From positions 1,649,717 to 1,713,716 of the forward strand of contig LNAC01000336.1 of assembly GCA_002007465.1 (NCBI GenBank): a stretch of DNA of 64,000 nt. Direction: 5' to 3'. The translations under genes and the position numbers were made by a program. The notes below the pieces were generated by a model. It saw only the letters and a list, made by a program, of their open reading frames with translations, made no database searches and was not told the DNA's origin. Source of the DNA: Ailurus styani. Its lineage: Eukaryota > Chordata > Mammalia > Carnivora > Ailuridae. Every line of letters begins with the position of its first letter. Within the stretch, counting starts at the first letter, position 1. Of this stretch, positions 36,111 to 47,440 are shown one piece after another.

Positions 36111-36439
36111 CTGGTTCCATACACATATTAAGATAGGTTGTTCCAGCACTTTGAAAAATGCTGTTGGTATTTTGATCAGGATGGCATTGAAGTATGGATT
36201 GCTCTGGGAAGCATAGATATTTTAATGTTTATTCTTCCAACCATGACCATGGAATATTTTTCCATCTATTTGTATCTTACTCAATTTCTTTCATGAGTGT
36301 TATGTAGTTCCTAGAGTATAGATCCTTTACCTCTTTGGTTAGGTTTATTCAAAGATATCTTATGATTTTGGGTGCTATTGTAAATGGAATTGATTCTGTA
36401 ATTTCTCTTTCTACAGTTACATTGTTAGTGTATAAGAAA

Positions 36440-36688
36440 TCACCTGTTTTCTGCATTGATTTTATATCCTGCCACATTACTGAGTTCTAGTAATTTGGGG
36501 GTGGAGTCTTTTGGGTTTTCCATATAAAGTATCATGTAATCTGTGAAGAGAGAGAATTTGACTTCTTCTTTGCCAATTTGAATACATTTTATTTCTTTTT
36601 GTTGTCTGATTGTTGTTGCTGGGACTTCCAGTACTATGTTGAACAACAGTGGTGAGAGTGGGCATCCTTGTGGTGTTCCTGCTCTCAA
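36440..36688 (-). pseudogene. L1 ORF2 reverse-transcriptase palm fragment, active site lost
   Basis: An open frame with [18 protein letters not shown], the RT motif before the active site, and AGYKIN after it. The catalytic FADD has become FTDY, so the second aspartate is gone and this copy cannot be an active reverse transcriptase. Confidence 0.88.
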
Positions 36689-36924
36689 GGGAAATGTTTA
36701 AGCTTTTCCCCATTGAGAATGATATTCACTGTAAGTTTTTCATAAATGGATTTTATGAAATTGAAGAATGTTCCCTCTATCTCAATACTCTGAAGAGTTT
36801 TAATCAGGAAATGATGCTGTATTTTGTCATATACTTTTTCTGTATCAATTGAGAAGACCATGTGGTTCTTGTCTCTTATCTATGTGTTCTACCACATTGA
36901 TTGTTTTGCAAATGTTGAACCACC

Positions 36925-37437
36925 TTATATCCCTGGGATAAATCCCACCTGATCATGGTGGATAATCCTTTTAATGCACTGTTGGATCCTATTAGCTAGG
37001 ATCTTCTTGATAATTTTGGCATCCATTTTCATCAGGGATATTGGTCTGAAATTCTCCTTTTTGATGGGGTCTGTGCCTTGTTTTGGGATCAAGGTAATGC
37101 TGGCTTCATAGAATGAGTCTGGATGTTTTCCTTCTGTTTCTATTTTTTGAATCAGCTTCAGGAGAATAGGTATTATTTCTTCTTTGAGTGTTTGGTAGAA
37201 ATCTCTAGGAAATCCATCAGGTCCTGGACTCTTGTTTTTGGGGAGGTTTTTGATCATTGCTTCAATCTTATTACTGGTTATTGGTCTATTCAGGTTGTCA
37301 ATTTCTTCCCGTTTCAGTCTTGGTAGTTTATAGATTTCTAGGAAAGCATCCATTTCTTCTAGGTTGCTTAATTTATTGGCATATAGCTGTTGATAATAAT
37401 TTCTGATAATTGTTTTTATTTCCTTGGCGTTAGTCAT
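36925..37437 (-). pseudogene. L1 ORF2 reverse-transcriptase finger fragment
   Basis: A 170-codon open frame, among the longest in the window. It carries NKSPGPDGF at about residue 87 and [11 protein letters not shown] at its end, both L1 RT landmarks. It continues in a broken way into 36440-36688. It belongs to the outer L1 and is not a host gene. Confidence 0.9.
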
Positions 37438-38117
37438 ATTAATTTGGGTCCTTTCTCTTTTCTTTTGGATAAGTCTGGCCAGTGGTTTATCAATCTTATT
37501 GATTCTTTCAAAGAACCAGTTCTAGTTTTGTTGGTGTGTTCTACTGTACTTCTGGTTTCTAATTCATTGATCTCTGTTCTAATCGTAGTTATGTCCCTTC
37601 TTTTGTGGGCATTAGGCTTAATTTGTTGTTGATTCTTCAGATCCTTAAGGTGTAAAGATAGTTTGTGTATTCAAGATTTTTCTTTTTTTCTTTTCTTTTT
37701 TTCTTTAGTGAGGCTTGGATGGCTATGTATTTCCCCCTTAACATTGCCTTTTCTGTAACCCATAGAATGATATGCCTTCATTCTCATTGGTTTCCATGAA
37801 TTGTTTAAGTTCTTTTCTGATTTCCTGGTTGACCCAAATATTCTTGAGCCGGATGGTCTTTAGCTTCCAAGCATTTGATTTTCTTCCAAACTTCTTCTTG
37901 TGATTGAGTTCCAGTTTCAAAGCAGGGAATAATCTCAGTATTTTGTTATTGGTCGAGACCTGATTTGTGAACCATGGTGTGGTCTATTCTGGAGAAAGTT
38001 CCATGTGCACTCGAGAAGAATGAATATACCGTTGTTTTAGGGTGGAATGTTCTCTATATATCTATGAAGCCCATCTGGTCCATTGTGTCATTCAAAGCTC
38101 TTCACCAAGCCAGTCTT

Positions 38118-38503
38118 AAAGCCACTCCTGGCTCACTCCACCATCTAACAATCACTCTTGGATAAAAGAAAAGCAGGTGATTTAAAGCAGCCACTCATTG
38201 CTTCTATTGTATCTTTGGTCTGGATCATCTGTACAGAGGTGTTTGGACATCTGTGCCTGAGAATCACTCAAGACCAATTCAGTGTCCTTCTCATTATAGT
38301 CATGAAGATTTTTGAGGATAATCCTGGATTACCAATGGAAACTAAAATGTTCTTAGTATTTTCTATGTAAGGTGTCAGAAGTGTATATTACTGTTTTCGA
38401 TAATGTTAAAATTTTAAACAAGTTCCTGTGCTTGAGTGAACAATTCTTATCTATTTTGTACCAAATATACTTTAGGATGAGTACATTTATTTAAAAGCAG
38501 GTA
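38118..38503. other. Unique sequence, nothing recognised
   Basis: Downstream flank of the L1. No gene. It is presumably the same host sequence as upstream of 32093. Confidence 0.4.
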
Positions 38504-38591
38504 TATATAGATATAGATATATAGACACACACACACACGCACACACACACACACATATATGTATATATATGTATATATATATATATATAAT
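38504..38591. repeat. Compound (AC)n/(AT)n microsatellite
   Basis: TATAGA repeats, then (AC)n with one CGC interruption, then TATATATG and a run of TA. Likely polymorphic and prone to cruciform formation. Confidence 0.95.
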
Positions 38592-40419
38592 CTGTTTCAT
38601 GTGTGCACATATAGACACAAAATTCAAATGTGTTTCTTGCCTCTAATCCCATGGTTCTTCACTTTGATGCTTTGAAGAATCTGGGGACTGAATGCTTATG
38701 CCTGACTCTTTGCTCTTGTAATAATCAAGCATGTTCCAGTCTCTGAAATCTAGATGTGCACTATTCTCAGTTTTCTGTAGCCTCCAAGCTGCTTTCTTCT
38801 GGCTTCTCTATCCACACCCTACATATTCACAAAATTTAGGCAGTATCACTCTCAAGACTTCTAACTTTGCATTGACAGGGTTATGAAGGACTGGGGCCAC
38901 AATATTCTTTTTAGTAGAGAATCAGAAGACATGTATTTCCCTTTAGATTTCAGGGCAGGAAAAAAGAAAAATGGGGAAAAAGGCAGGAGTACCCTGTAGG
39001 ACCAGGTCATCCATATCCACTGCCTCAATATGTGAAATGGTAGTTCTCTTGGTGTGATAGATATTTATTTGTGTCCCTGCCACTAACTTCAGAGGTTATG
39101 GTGCTTGAGAGAGAATATAATACTTGAATATTATAACTAAATTATTATTTGTATTGCTACTATTGTATTTGTGTGTTATCTGTACCTTATGCTAAAGAGT
39201 TCCCTCACATCTCCTTGTTCCCAAAGTTTTTTTTTCCTCATTTCCCCTAATACCCCAACCTTTTATAACTTCTTAGCTAAACCTTTCTCCATCTTTAATG
39301 GCTGATGACAATTTCAGTTTCTTCTACTGAGACTTTGCTGGTCACTATAGACTTCATTAAAATTTGAAATCTTTTATCAAGCTTGCTAACAGTGTCACAT
39401 TACATTGTTCAGTGTGCATTTGTCCCAACTCTGGAATGAGATTGTAAACAAGGTTAACATAGCATACTATTTTACTTCCTTCATCACCATAACTCTATGC
39501 CAGAGTTATGAGTGTGTATGCATTGAACCAAACCAAACCCTATATGTGCATGGGAATATAGGATTTGTTACTAGGGAGGAGAAATAGAATCAAAGACTTC
39601 CATTAATACCTTAAATGTTGAGATTATACAAATAAGACTCTATTATGGTCACTCATTACAGACCTAGTACACACTGAAAATATTTATCAACAAATGATCA
39701 GATATCACTGAGTGCCAAAATATGCAGCACAGACATTCAGTCATCTAGGCTCTCCAAAACTCGAGGCTGCTAAAGAAGCCATTCAACTGAAGGAAGAAGC
39801 TTAAACCTAAAGACTGGAAGATGTTTACCTTGGATTGATATGTGAATGGATAACACCTTGCAGGCACGTGCTTGCCTTAGAGATTCTCAAAAGCCCGTGT
39901 TCCTAACTGTTCCAAGTTAGGCAGTATTTAGGGTTGTGTTGGAAGTTTTAAGATAGCAGTCAGAGGGTGGTACTGAATACAACTTGCTGGAAGAAAAGTT
40001 TCCACTTCTTTCCTGCTCTGTGATTTCACTTGCTTCACAGAAAGAGAAAGAATTATAACAGTTGTGCACTTGGGTATTTGAGGTAATCTGACTCCTGTTT
40101 AACCATGTCCACAAATTACATGATTAAAAAATAGAAATAGACATTGAATGCTTTGTATCTGGTGAAAGAGAGAAAGAAAGCACAGCATCTATCCTCTAAA
40201 GGATTTCCAGCTTTTAACAGAGACCCAAAGATAAATAATAAATTAAAAGCAATACTCATGCACACTCACACAGAGATATAGGTAGATATGAATATAACTA
40301 TAAAAGATAGACACAAGGGAAGAATAGTTAGCTATAAGAGAACATTGCACATGGGCTGTGTTATGTGGAATAAATAGGTAACAAGGTAGACAATATGGAA
40401 AAGAGCAAGTATGAAGGCA
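38592..40419. other. Unique sequence, nothing recognised
   Basis: About 1.8 kb, no gene or confident repeat. The short frames show no motif. Confidence 0.4.
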
Positions 40420-40620
40420 TTTGTCCATTTCACAAAATTTTATTGAGCACATATTATATGTCAGAAACTTACCTTTGTATTGGGAATAGAATAGTGTGAA
40501 CAAAACAAGGTCATTAGCTACATGAAATATGCATTCTGGTGGGAAATAAACAAAAAAATAAACACAAATATATTTTATGCTAGGGATAACAGTGGTGTCA
40601 GCAAAGATCTATGATAAGAT
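40420..40620 (-). repeat. L2 LINE remnant, antisense
   Basis: 'attgagcacatattatatgtcag' with 'gtgtgaacaaaacaaggtcat' and 'gcattctggtgggaaataaac' is the antisense L2 3' pattern. Confidence 0.6.
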
Positions 40621-41426
40621 GCCTCTAGAGCAGGTAGTGGAGTTAGCCAACCAGGGTACATAGAAGAAGAACCTACTAGGCAGAGGCCGAAGGTAAATTT
40701 ATCAGTCATCCATTTTTTAAACCAGAAAAATAACATAATTACGCTGTAACTAAATAATGAAAATTTCAACTTAAAAATTATGACTTACATAAGTATTTCT
40801 AGGTAAATCATGTCTTTTCATTTTATATTGTCATAAATATTCAAATAACACATTACTATATATCTATGTGTAGAGAAAAAAATAAAAACTGTATCCATTA
40901 ATAACAATAAGATCAATGATGTGTTTACGTGCAATACTAGAAATGATACAAACATCCAATATACACAACAATGCAGTAATAATGTCTTTTTTACTGAAGT
41001 ATAGTTGACATACAAATATTATATTTGCTTTAAGTGTATAACGTACTGATTCAACTTTTACATACATTATTAAGTAATCACCACCATGAATGTAACTACT
41101 TTCTGTCATCACGGAAAGTAGTTACAGTATTATTGACTACATTCCCTATGCTGTACCTTGCATCCCCACATCTCCTTTTATAACTGGAAGTTTGTATCTT
41201 TTCATCCCCTTGCCTCTAGCAACAACCAGATTATTTTCTATGTCTGTGAGTCAGTTTCTGTTTTGTTCATTTGTTATGTTTTTAGGGTCTACATAAGTAA
41301 AATTATATGATGTTCCTCTTATACTGTCCGACTTAGCCTAATAACTCCAGGTCCATTTATGTTGTCCCAAATGGCAAGATTTTGTCCTATTTTATGGCTA
41401 GACTAATGTTTTGTCATATACTTGTT

Positions 41427-41430
<4 letters not shown>

Positions 41431-41458
<28 letters not shown>
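41431..41458. repeat. (AC)n microsatellite in L1
   Basis: Fourteen uninterrupted AC units within antisense L1, at a place where other L1 copies carry TATA-rich sequence. Confidence 0.97.
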
Positions 41459-41910
41459 TTTATACATACATACCACATCTTTATCCATCAATGGACACTT
41501 AAGATACTTCCATATTGTGTTTATTGTAAATAATGCTTCTATAAACATAGAGGTCCATATATCTTTTTGAATTAGTGTTTTTGGGGTTTTTTTTATAAAC
41601 ACCCAGAAATGGAATGCTTGATTGTATGGTAGTTCTATTTTTAATTTTTTTGAGGAAACTCCACAGTTTTCCACAGTGGCTGCACCAATTTACATTCCTG
41701 GCACCAGTGCACGAATGGTCTTTTTCTCCATTTCCCTGTCAATGTTTGTTATTTCTTATCTTTTTAATACTAGTAATTCTGACTTGTGTGAGGTAATATC
41801 TCTTCGTGGTTTTGATTTGCATTTCCCTGATGATTAATGATGCTGAGCATGTTTTCATGGGTCCATTGGCCATCTGCATGTTTTCTATGGAGAAATGTCT
41901 ATTCAGATTT

Positions 41911-42140
41911 TCAGTCCATTTTTTGAAAAGATTTTATTTATATATTAGAGAGAGAGAGAGAGATAGAAACAGTAAGAAAGCACAAGTCAGGGGGAGAGGT
42001 AAAGGGTGAAGTAGACTTTCTGCTGAGCAGGGAGCCCAACAAGGGGCTCGATCCCAAGACCCTGGGATCATGACGTGAGCCGAAGGCAGGCTTATAACCA
42101 ACTGAGCCACCCAGGTGCCCCATTTGTCCATTTAAAAAAA
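41911..42140 (-). mobile_element. CanSINE in L1, diverged
   Basis: Reverse-oriented, body about 41925-42121. GA-repeat tail, 'gagcagggagcccaacaagg' and the head 'actgagccacccaggtgcccc' are clear. Target-site duplications are eroded: cagtccatttttt on the left and ttgtccatttaaa on the right. An older subfamily without the mustelid-type tail. Confidence 0.88.
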
Positions 42141-43247
42141 TTGATTTATTTGTTTTTTTGATACTGTGTTATGTGAGCTCTTTATATATTTGGGGTATTA
42201 ACTCCTTATTGGTTGTATCATTTGAAAATAACTTCTCCCATTCAGTGGGTTACATTTTCATTTTGATGATGGTTTCTATCTCTATGAAAAGGCTTTTTTT
42301 TTAAGTTTCATGCAGTCCTATTTGTTTAACTTTGCTTGTGTTGCTCTTGCCTGAAGAAACAGATCCAAAAAATATTGCTAAAACTGATGACCAACAGTTC
42401 CTGCCTGTCTTCTGGAAGTTTTATGGTTTCTGATCTTACAGTTAAGTCTAATCCATTTGGAGTTAATTTTTGTAGATGGTGTAAGAAAATAATTCAATTT
42501 CATTCTTTTGTATGAAGTTGTCCAGTTTTTCCACACCATTTATTAAAGAGCCTATCTTTTCCCCAATGTATAGTCTTTTTTCCTTTGTTGAAGATTAATT
42601 GATCATCTAAGCACGGGTTTTTTTTCTGGACTCTACTCAGTTCCATTTATCTGTGTGTCTATTTTTGTGGCAGTATAATGCTATTTTGATTATTATAGCT
42701 TCATAGTATAATTTGAAATCAGGAAGCATGATATTCTCCAGCTTTGTTCTTTAAAACTGATTTGGCTATTCAGGGTCTTTGTGGTTCTGTACAAATTTTA
42801 GGATTATTTGGTCTTATTTTGTGAAAAATGCTATTGGTATTTTGGCAGGGATTGCATTAAATCCTGTACATTGTTTTGGGTACTCTGGACATTTAAATGA
42901 TGTTAATGTTTCCAATCCATGAACATAGTATACCTTTCCATTTATTTGTGTCATCTTCAATTTCTTTCATTAGTGTTTTATAGTTTTCAGAGTACAAGTC
43001 TTTTACTTCCTTGGTTAAATTTATTCCTAAGTATTTTATTCCCTTTGATGCAATTCTAAGTGGGATTATTGTCTTAATTTCTCTTTCTGATAGTTCATTA
43101 TTTGTGTATAAAAATGCAACACATTTATGTATATTAATTTTATATCCTGGAACTTTACTGAGTTAATTCTAATATTTTTGTGGATTCTTCAGGTTTTTCT
43201 ATACATAATAGGTCATCTGCAAATAGTGAGAGTTTTTCTTCTTTATG

Positions 43248-44205
43248 TCAGGGCCATCATCAATGCAGACTCACTGGTGTGCAGGGCTGCTCCCATGTGG
43301 CTGTCAATGAGGACTTGTCATGACTGTTATGGGTGTACTGGTGAGTGGGGTTGGCCCCCAGCCTATCTGACTGAGAAGCCTGGCTGTCATAGCTATAAAC
43401 ATGTTGGTGGATAGGTCAGGCCTCTAATGTGGCTGGCTGTGAGGTCTACTGTGACTGTTATAGATACCCTAGTGTTTGAGGCTGGTCCCCCATGGTGGGA
43501 TCCTCTTGGGGGTGGGTACTGGTACCAGTTGAGGCTGCCAATGAGTGTGGCAGGGCAAGATGCCACTTGGGAAGAGGACCTGGCTAGGGCGGGTGGGTTG
43601 GGTGGGATGAAACCACAGGGGAACACTTTGGCAGTGTGGGTGGTGCTAGTAAGTTAGATGGAGACTGTCAGAAATGGATCCTACCAGCACCAGACAGCTA
43701 GGTATGAAAAGAATAACAAAAACTGCACCAGCCAGCATCTCCCTTCCCTAAGAAAGTTTCTACAGATCCCTGCCCCTCTAGACATGTCCTAAAATTAGTC
43801 AATAAATCTCTTTCATGTATGGCCCAAGCCCTTTTCAAACTGCTATCTCTGTTGGATCTCAGAGCAGGTGGGTTTATTTGCAGGACCTTTAAAAGTAGAC
43901 TCTCAGTTTTCCAAAGCCCTCTGGGTCTTCTGGAGTTAAGCCCCACTAATTTTTTAAACCACGTGTTATGGGGCCTTATCTTCTCCATGCAGGTACCCAG
44001 GGTGGGTGTGCCCAAGGTGAGACTTCAACTCTTTGCCCCTCAGAGAGGACCTCCATGTTTGTAATATCTTCTAACTGTGGATTGCCACAGTGGATGTAGG
44101 TTCTGACTAGACTGTGTTTTGCCTTGATGTGGCCTTTTTTTTTTTTTAAATACCCCTACTTGTGTAAGATTGGTTCTGGTAAGTTTTCAGTTCATTCTCA
44201 GAGAC
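43248..44205 (-). repeat. GC-rich L1 5' UTR segment with diverged tandem units
   Basis: The GC-richest part of the window. Diverged units of about 50-80 bases recur, with 'tggctgtcaatgagg', 'tggctgtcatagc' and 'tggctggctgtgagg' at 43298, 43381 and 43430, and 'tgactgttat' at 43321 and 43452. I infer an old L1 5' UTR from its position and its L1-like end at 44865. No frame here (43127-43657, 43698-44064) shows a known protein. G-rich tracts at 43587-43606 could form a quadruplex. Confidence 0.55.
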
Positions 44206-44665
44206 AATTATTTTTTTCTTCCTTAAATTTTTATCTAAATTCTAATTAGTTAACATGTAGTGTAGTGATAGTTTCAGAGGTAAAATTTAGTGATTTATCA
44301 CTTATATATAACACCCAGTGTTTGTCACAACAAGTACCCTCCTTTATACCCATCACCCATTGAGCTCATCCCTCACCACTTCCCTCCATCAACCCTCAGT
44401 TCTCTATAGTTAAGAGTCTCTTATAATTTGCTTCTCTCTCTCTCTTTTTTCCCTCCCCTATGTTCACCTGTTTTGTTCCTTAAATTCCACATATGAGGGA
44501 AATCATATGATATTTGTCTTTCTCTGAGTTATTTCACTTAGCATAATACAATCAATTTCCATGCAGGTCATTGCAAATGGCAAGATTTTCACTCTTTTTG
44601 ATTACTGAGTAGTCTTCCATTTTTTATATATATGTGTGTATATATATTTTTTCTTCCATTTTATC

Positions 44666-44712
<47 letters not shown>

Positions 44713-44757
44713 ATACCACCCTTCTTTATCCATTCATCAGTCAATGGATCAGAGACA
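44198..44757 (-). mobile_element. L1 3' end nested in older L1
   Basis: A 5'-truncated antisense L1 (about 44210-44747) with a T-rich left end, 'ttagttaacatgtagtgtag' and 'taacacccagtgtttgtc'. It is flanked by tcagagaca-type repeats at about 44198-44206 and 44749-44757. It carries a TA-rich run at about 44628-44648 and a 42-base (CA)n at 44669-44710. Confidence 0.8.
44669..44710. repeat. (CA)n microsatellite
   Basis: Twenty-one uninterrupted CA/AC units. Frames at 44634-44858 read straight through it and are artefacts. Confidence 0.97.
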
Positions 44758-44865
44758 GCTGTTCTGGAGACAACTGTGTAGTTGCAGATTTTGGCATGTC
44801 TGTGGGAGGAAGCAAGCTCAGGATTTTCCTACTCTGCGATCTTAATCCTCCACCCTAAAGTCATT

Positions 44866-45270
44866 TTCAAGGAACAGCAAATGAGCAGGAGTGTGATTGG
44901 AGATAACATCAGGATGGTAGCCAGGGGCAAGTTCTTATAGCACAGTTTAGACCTTTGTAAGAATACTTGTGTATGATGAGATAAATGGGAAAATGTGAGA
45001 TTTAGGCAGATGTAGGACATGCTATAAATTACATTTAAACTGATCTCTCTTATTGTTAATCTGAGTTGAGGCTGTGGCAAAAGTAAAGGTTTAATGAGGA
45101 GTTCAATTAAGGAAGGAAATACAAAAAAGGATGGTGTGTCTAGAAAAGCACAAGTTGATCAATATTTCTAGACCCTGAAAATTCTAGGGATAAAGGTAAC
45201 AAGGAAAGAAGAACCATTGAAAATCTTGATTTTGATGAATGTTGGGTGCTCTTCCACAGAATTTGGACTT
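44866..45270 (-). repeat. L2 LINE remnant, antisense
   Basis: 'caaggaacagcaaatgagcagg', then 'gatggtagccaggggcaag' and 'ttgtaagaatacttgtg', follows the antisense L2 order (the 'ggaacagcaagtgc' core). Confidence 0.5.
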
Positions 45271-45286
45271 CCTTAAGCAATGGCAA

Positions 45287-45511
45287 TCACATGCATATTT
45301 TTTTTTAAGATTTTATTTATTTATTTCACAGAGGGAGAGAGATCACAAGGAGGCAGAGGGGCAGGCAGAGAGAGAGAGGGGGAAGCAGGCTCCCCACTGA
45401 GCAGGGAGCCCGATGCGGGCCTCGATCCCAGGACCCTGAGATCATGACCTGAGCCGAAAGCAGAGGCTTTAACCCACTGAGCCACCCAGGCACCCTCACA
45501 TGCATATTTTT
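45287..45511 (-). mobile_element. CanSINE with 16-bp TSD
   Basis: Reverse-oriented, body about 45303-45495. Tail variant 'tcacaaggaggcagaggggc', head 'actgagccacccaggcaccc'. Target-site duplications tcacatgcatattttt at 45287-45302 and 45496-45511. It is very similar to the SINE at 29209-29446. Confidence 0.97.
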
Positions 45512-46569
45512 AAATCAGGTTATGATATGCTTCTGTGGATACTTTGAAACATGATAGTGACATCTTTGTGTCGGCTGTGTCAATATTGGAGACAAAGAGA
45601 TCAGTAGAAAGTGAATGCTGTAATCTAGAAAAGTGATAAGGGACTAAATGAGTTAAAGAAGTAGCAATGTGAAAGAAGAATCAAGGACTAACTTTAGAGC
45701 TTTTTAAAAATTTGAATTTTATGACTTAGCTATTGAATAAAGGAGTTAGAGAGGAAAATGGAATTTCATTTAGGAGTTACCTTAGAGGTGTCTCCTCTGA
45801 CATCTCGGTACCCTGCCCTTGAGCTTCAAGATTTGTATGTGTTTAAGAGACCAATGATTTTTTTACATCCTCTTAGAGTAAATTCATGTCCCTGGTGTTC
45901 ATCAGCAGCTAACAGAGTGAAGACCGCTATACCTATTAGAAGTAGTTATGCAGAAGAAAAAAGTTAGAATGCTTACTTACATGTATAGGAAGCTCTCTGC
46001 ATTTACTTTTACTTTTTACTTTTTAAACCTTAATAGAGGCCTGTTCTGATTATTTTCTGTCACATTTTAAAGCCAGCCTGGCATTACCCCTCCAGTTAGT
46101 TTCCTGTTCTATGTAGATGTTTCTCCTATAGTCCTTTGGTTTGATGTATGAAGACACAGTTATTACTGCAGCAGGCTTTACTCACACCCCTTCCATCATA
46201 GTTATAGCTGCAACCTAACAGGAACTTCACTGGAAATGAATGTTAGAAATCATAATGGCATTTTGTTTCATGCAGTTTTATTTAGGGAAATGCTATTCAG
46301 GACATAAAACAAGGGGCTGCCCTAGAAAGAAATAAAAAACTAAACCCCATAATGTCATGATTTGATGTCAAGAATATTGTTTCCTGGGAAGATTCTGATG
46401 ATGCTTTTATTTTATATTTCATCCCATCTTCTTTAATTTTGTTTAAAATTTAATTTATGGCCTTCATTACCAAGTTAAAGATTACTGGGGTGATTAAAAT
46501 CTTTGATTTTATGTGTAAACAGAAAGAATCCTTATTATAGCATAAGAAGTAATGCCAAAAGAATGGCAT
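45512..46569. other. Unique sequence, nothing recognised
   Basis: About 1 kb. No gene. The stretch 46260-46560 is AT-rich and free of repeats that I can name. Confidence 0.35.
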
Positions 46570-47440
46570 CCTTTTTTTTTCTCAGTTGAAGTCATTTCAA
46601 TTCAATGCATATTTACAGAGCATCTTCTATTTTAAGACATGAACGGTCACTTCATAACAAGGAATGATGAGCCACAGTTCCTCTCAATATTTTACAACTG
46701 AGATGAAACTTTACAAATATAAATATACCAGGAAGAGAGAGGCATCAAGTACCATGAGATACAAAATGTTGTGACTAGGAAGGAGCAAGAAAAAGATCAC
46801 TTCTAGTTGCACAAATGAGAAAGTGGATGTCAATGTCACATAGGAATCAGTGATTGGCTCATGGTGTGCATTGTTAGAGAGTAGCTAAAGATGAAGAACA
46901 ATAGTCTGATTAGTTGAAATTATGGAATCTGGGTCATGAAACATTTAGCAAATGGATTAAAGTAATCCTAATTAGTAAGAATCAGAGGTATAAAATACAA
47001 AAATATCGCCACCACACATTCGAGGACTGAAGGATGGTGAGGAATGCAATGGATTCAAAGTGTGAAAAAGGATCATGGTATTGCATTGTTCTGGAGAAGC
47101 CAGTACCACACTTAGCAAGGTCTTTTATATCCTCCCAAAGACTGTATTTTATCAGTAATGAGAGCCACTGAATGCTTTAAAGTAGAGTGTCGACTGGGGG
47201 CGTGGAGGATGGGGTATCAGGGCAGAAGGTGGTGAAGAGATCAGGCTAGTGAAAAATGACTGGTAAGAGATGATGGGCCCTTTATCTATAGTTGTGGCAG
47301 TAACAGAAGATCAAAGCTATTTCAGGAGTAGAATTAGTAAGGTTCAGTAATTGCCTGGATACAGAAACTAAGGGTGAAAATGGACTTGAAGAGGATGGAG
47401 TCTATGGTTAGAAATTAGCAGTTGTTACTATTTAGGAGAG
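46570..47440 (-). repeat. L2 LINE remnant(s), antisense, diverged
   Basis: Scattered L2-like phrases in the right order: 'aatgcatatttacagagcatc', 'gagagccactgaatgctttaa', 'ggtaagagatgatggg' and 'cttgaagaggatggagtc'. It may be several pieces of one old copy. Confidence 0.4.

Larger units (their letters stand above)
32093..38117 (-). mobile_element. L1 LINE, 5'-truncated, hosting a nested L1 and two SINEs
   Basis: One minus-strand L1 spans 32109-38101 with identical 16-bp target-site duplications, tcaccaagccagtctt, at 32093-32108 and 38102-38117. The poly-T tail is at about 32109-32121. It is truncated in the upstream part of ORF2. Interruptions are a second L1 (32536-34578) and SINEs at 35551-35744 and 35908-36095. 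Without them the element is about 3.5 kb. ORF2 is broken by stops and frameshifts, but long open segments survive. Confidence 0.95.
40985..44865 (-). mobile_element. Older L1 LINE, internally deleted, 5' UTR kept
   Basis: Antisense L1 starts at about 40985. It runs through the 3' UTR and ORF2 C-terminal half to about 43247, where on the minus strand the FADD active-site codons are still readable (near 43207). It then jumps to a GC-rich 5' region, 43248-44860. The right end, 'ctactctgcgatcttaatcctcc', fits the reverse complement of an L1 5' start. It is interrupted by (AC)n at 41431, a SINE at 41925-42121 and an L1 at 44210-44747. It is clearly older than the L1s at 32-38 kb. Confidence 0.75.

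Noticed and set aside
43127..43657. GC-rich plus-strand frames that could look like a CpG-island gene
   Set aside because: The GC-rich block has internal tandem similarity and an L1-like end; no start context or exon borders fit a gene.
44634..44858. Open frames encoding histidine-threonine repeats
   Set aside because: They are produced by the (CA)n microsatellite.
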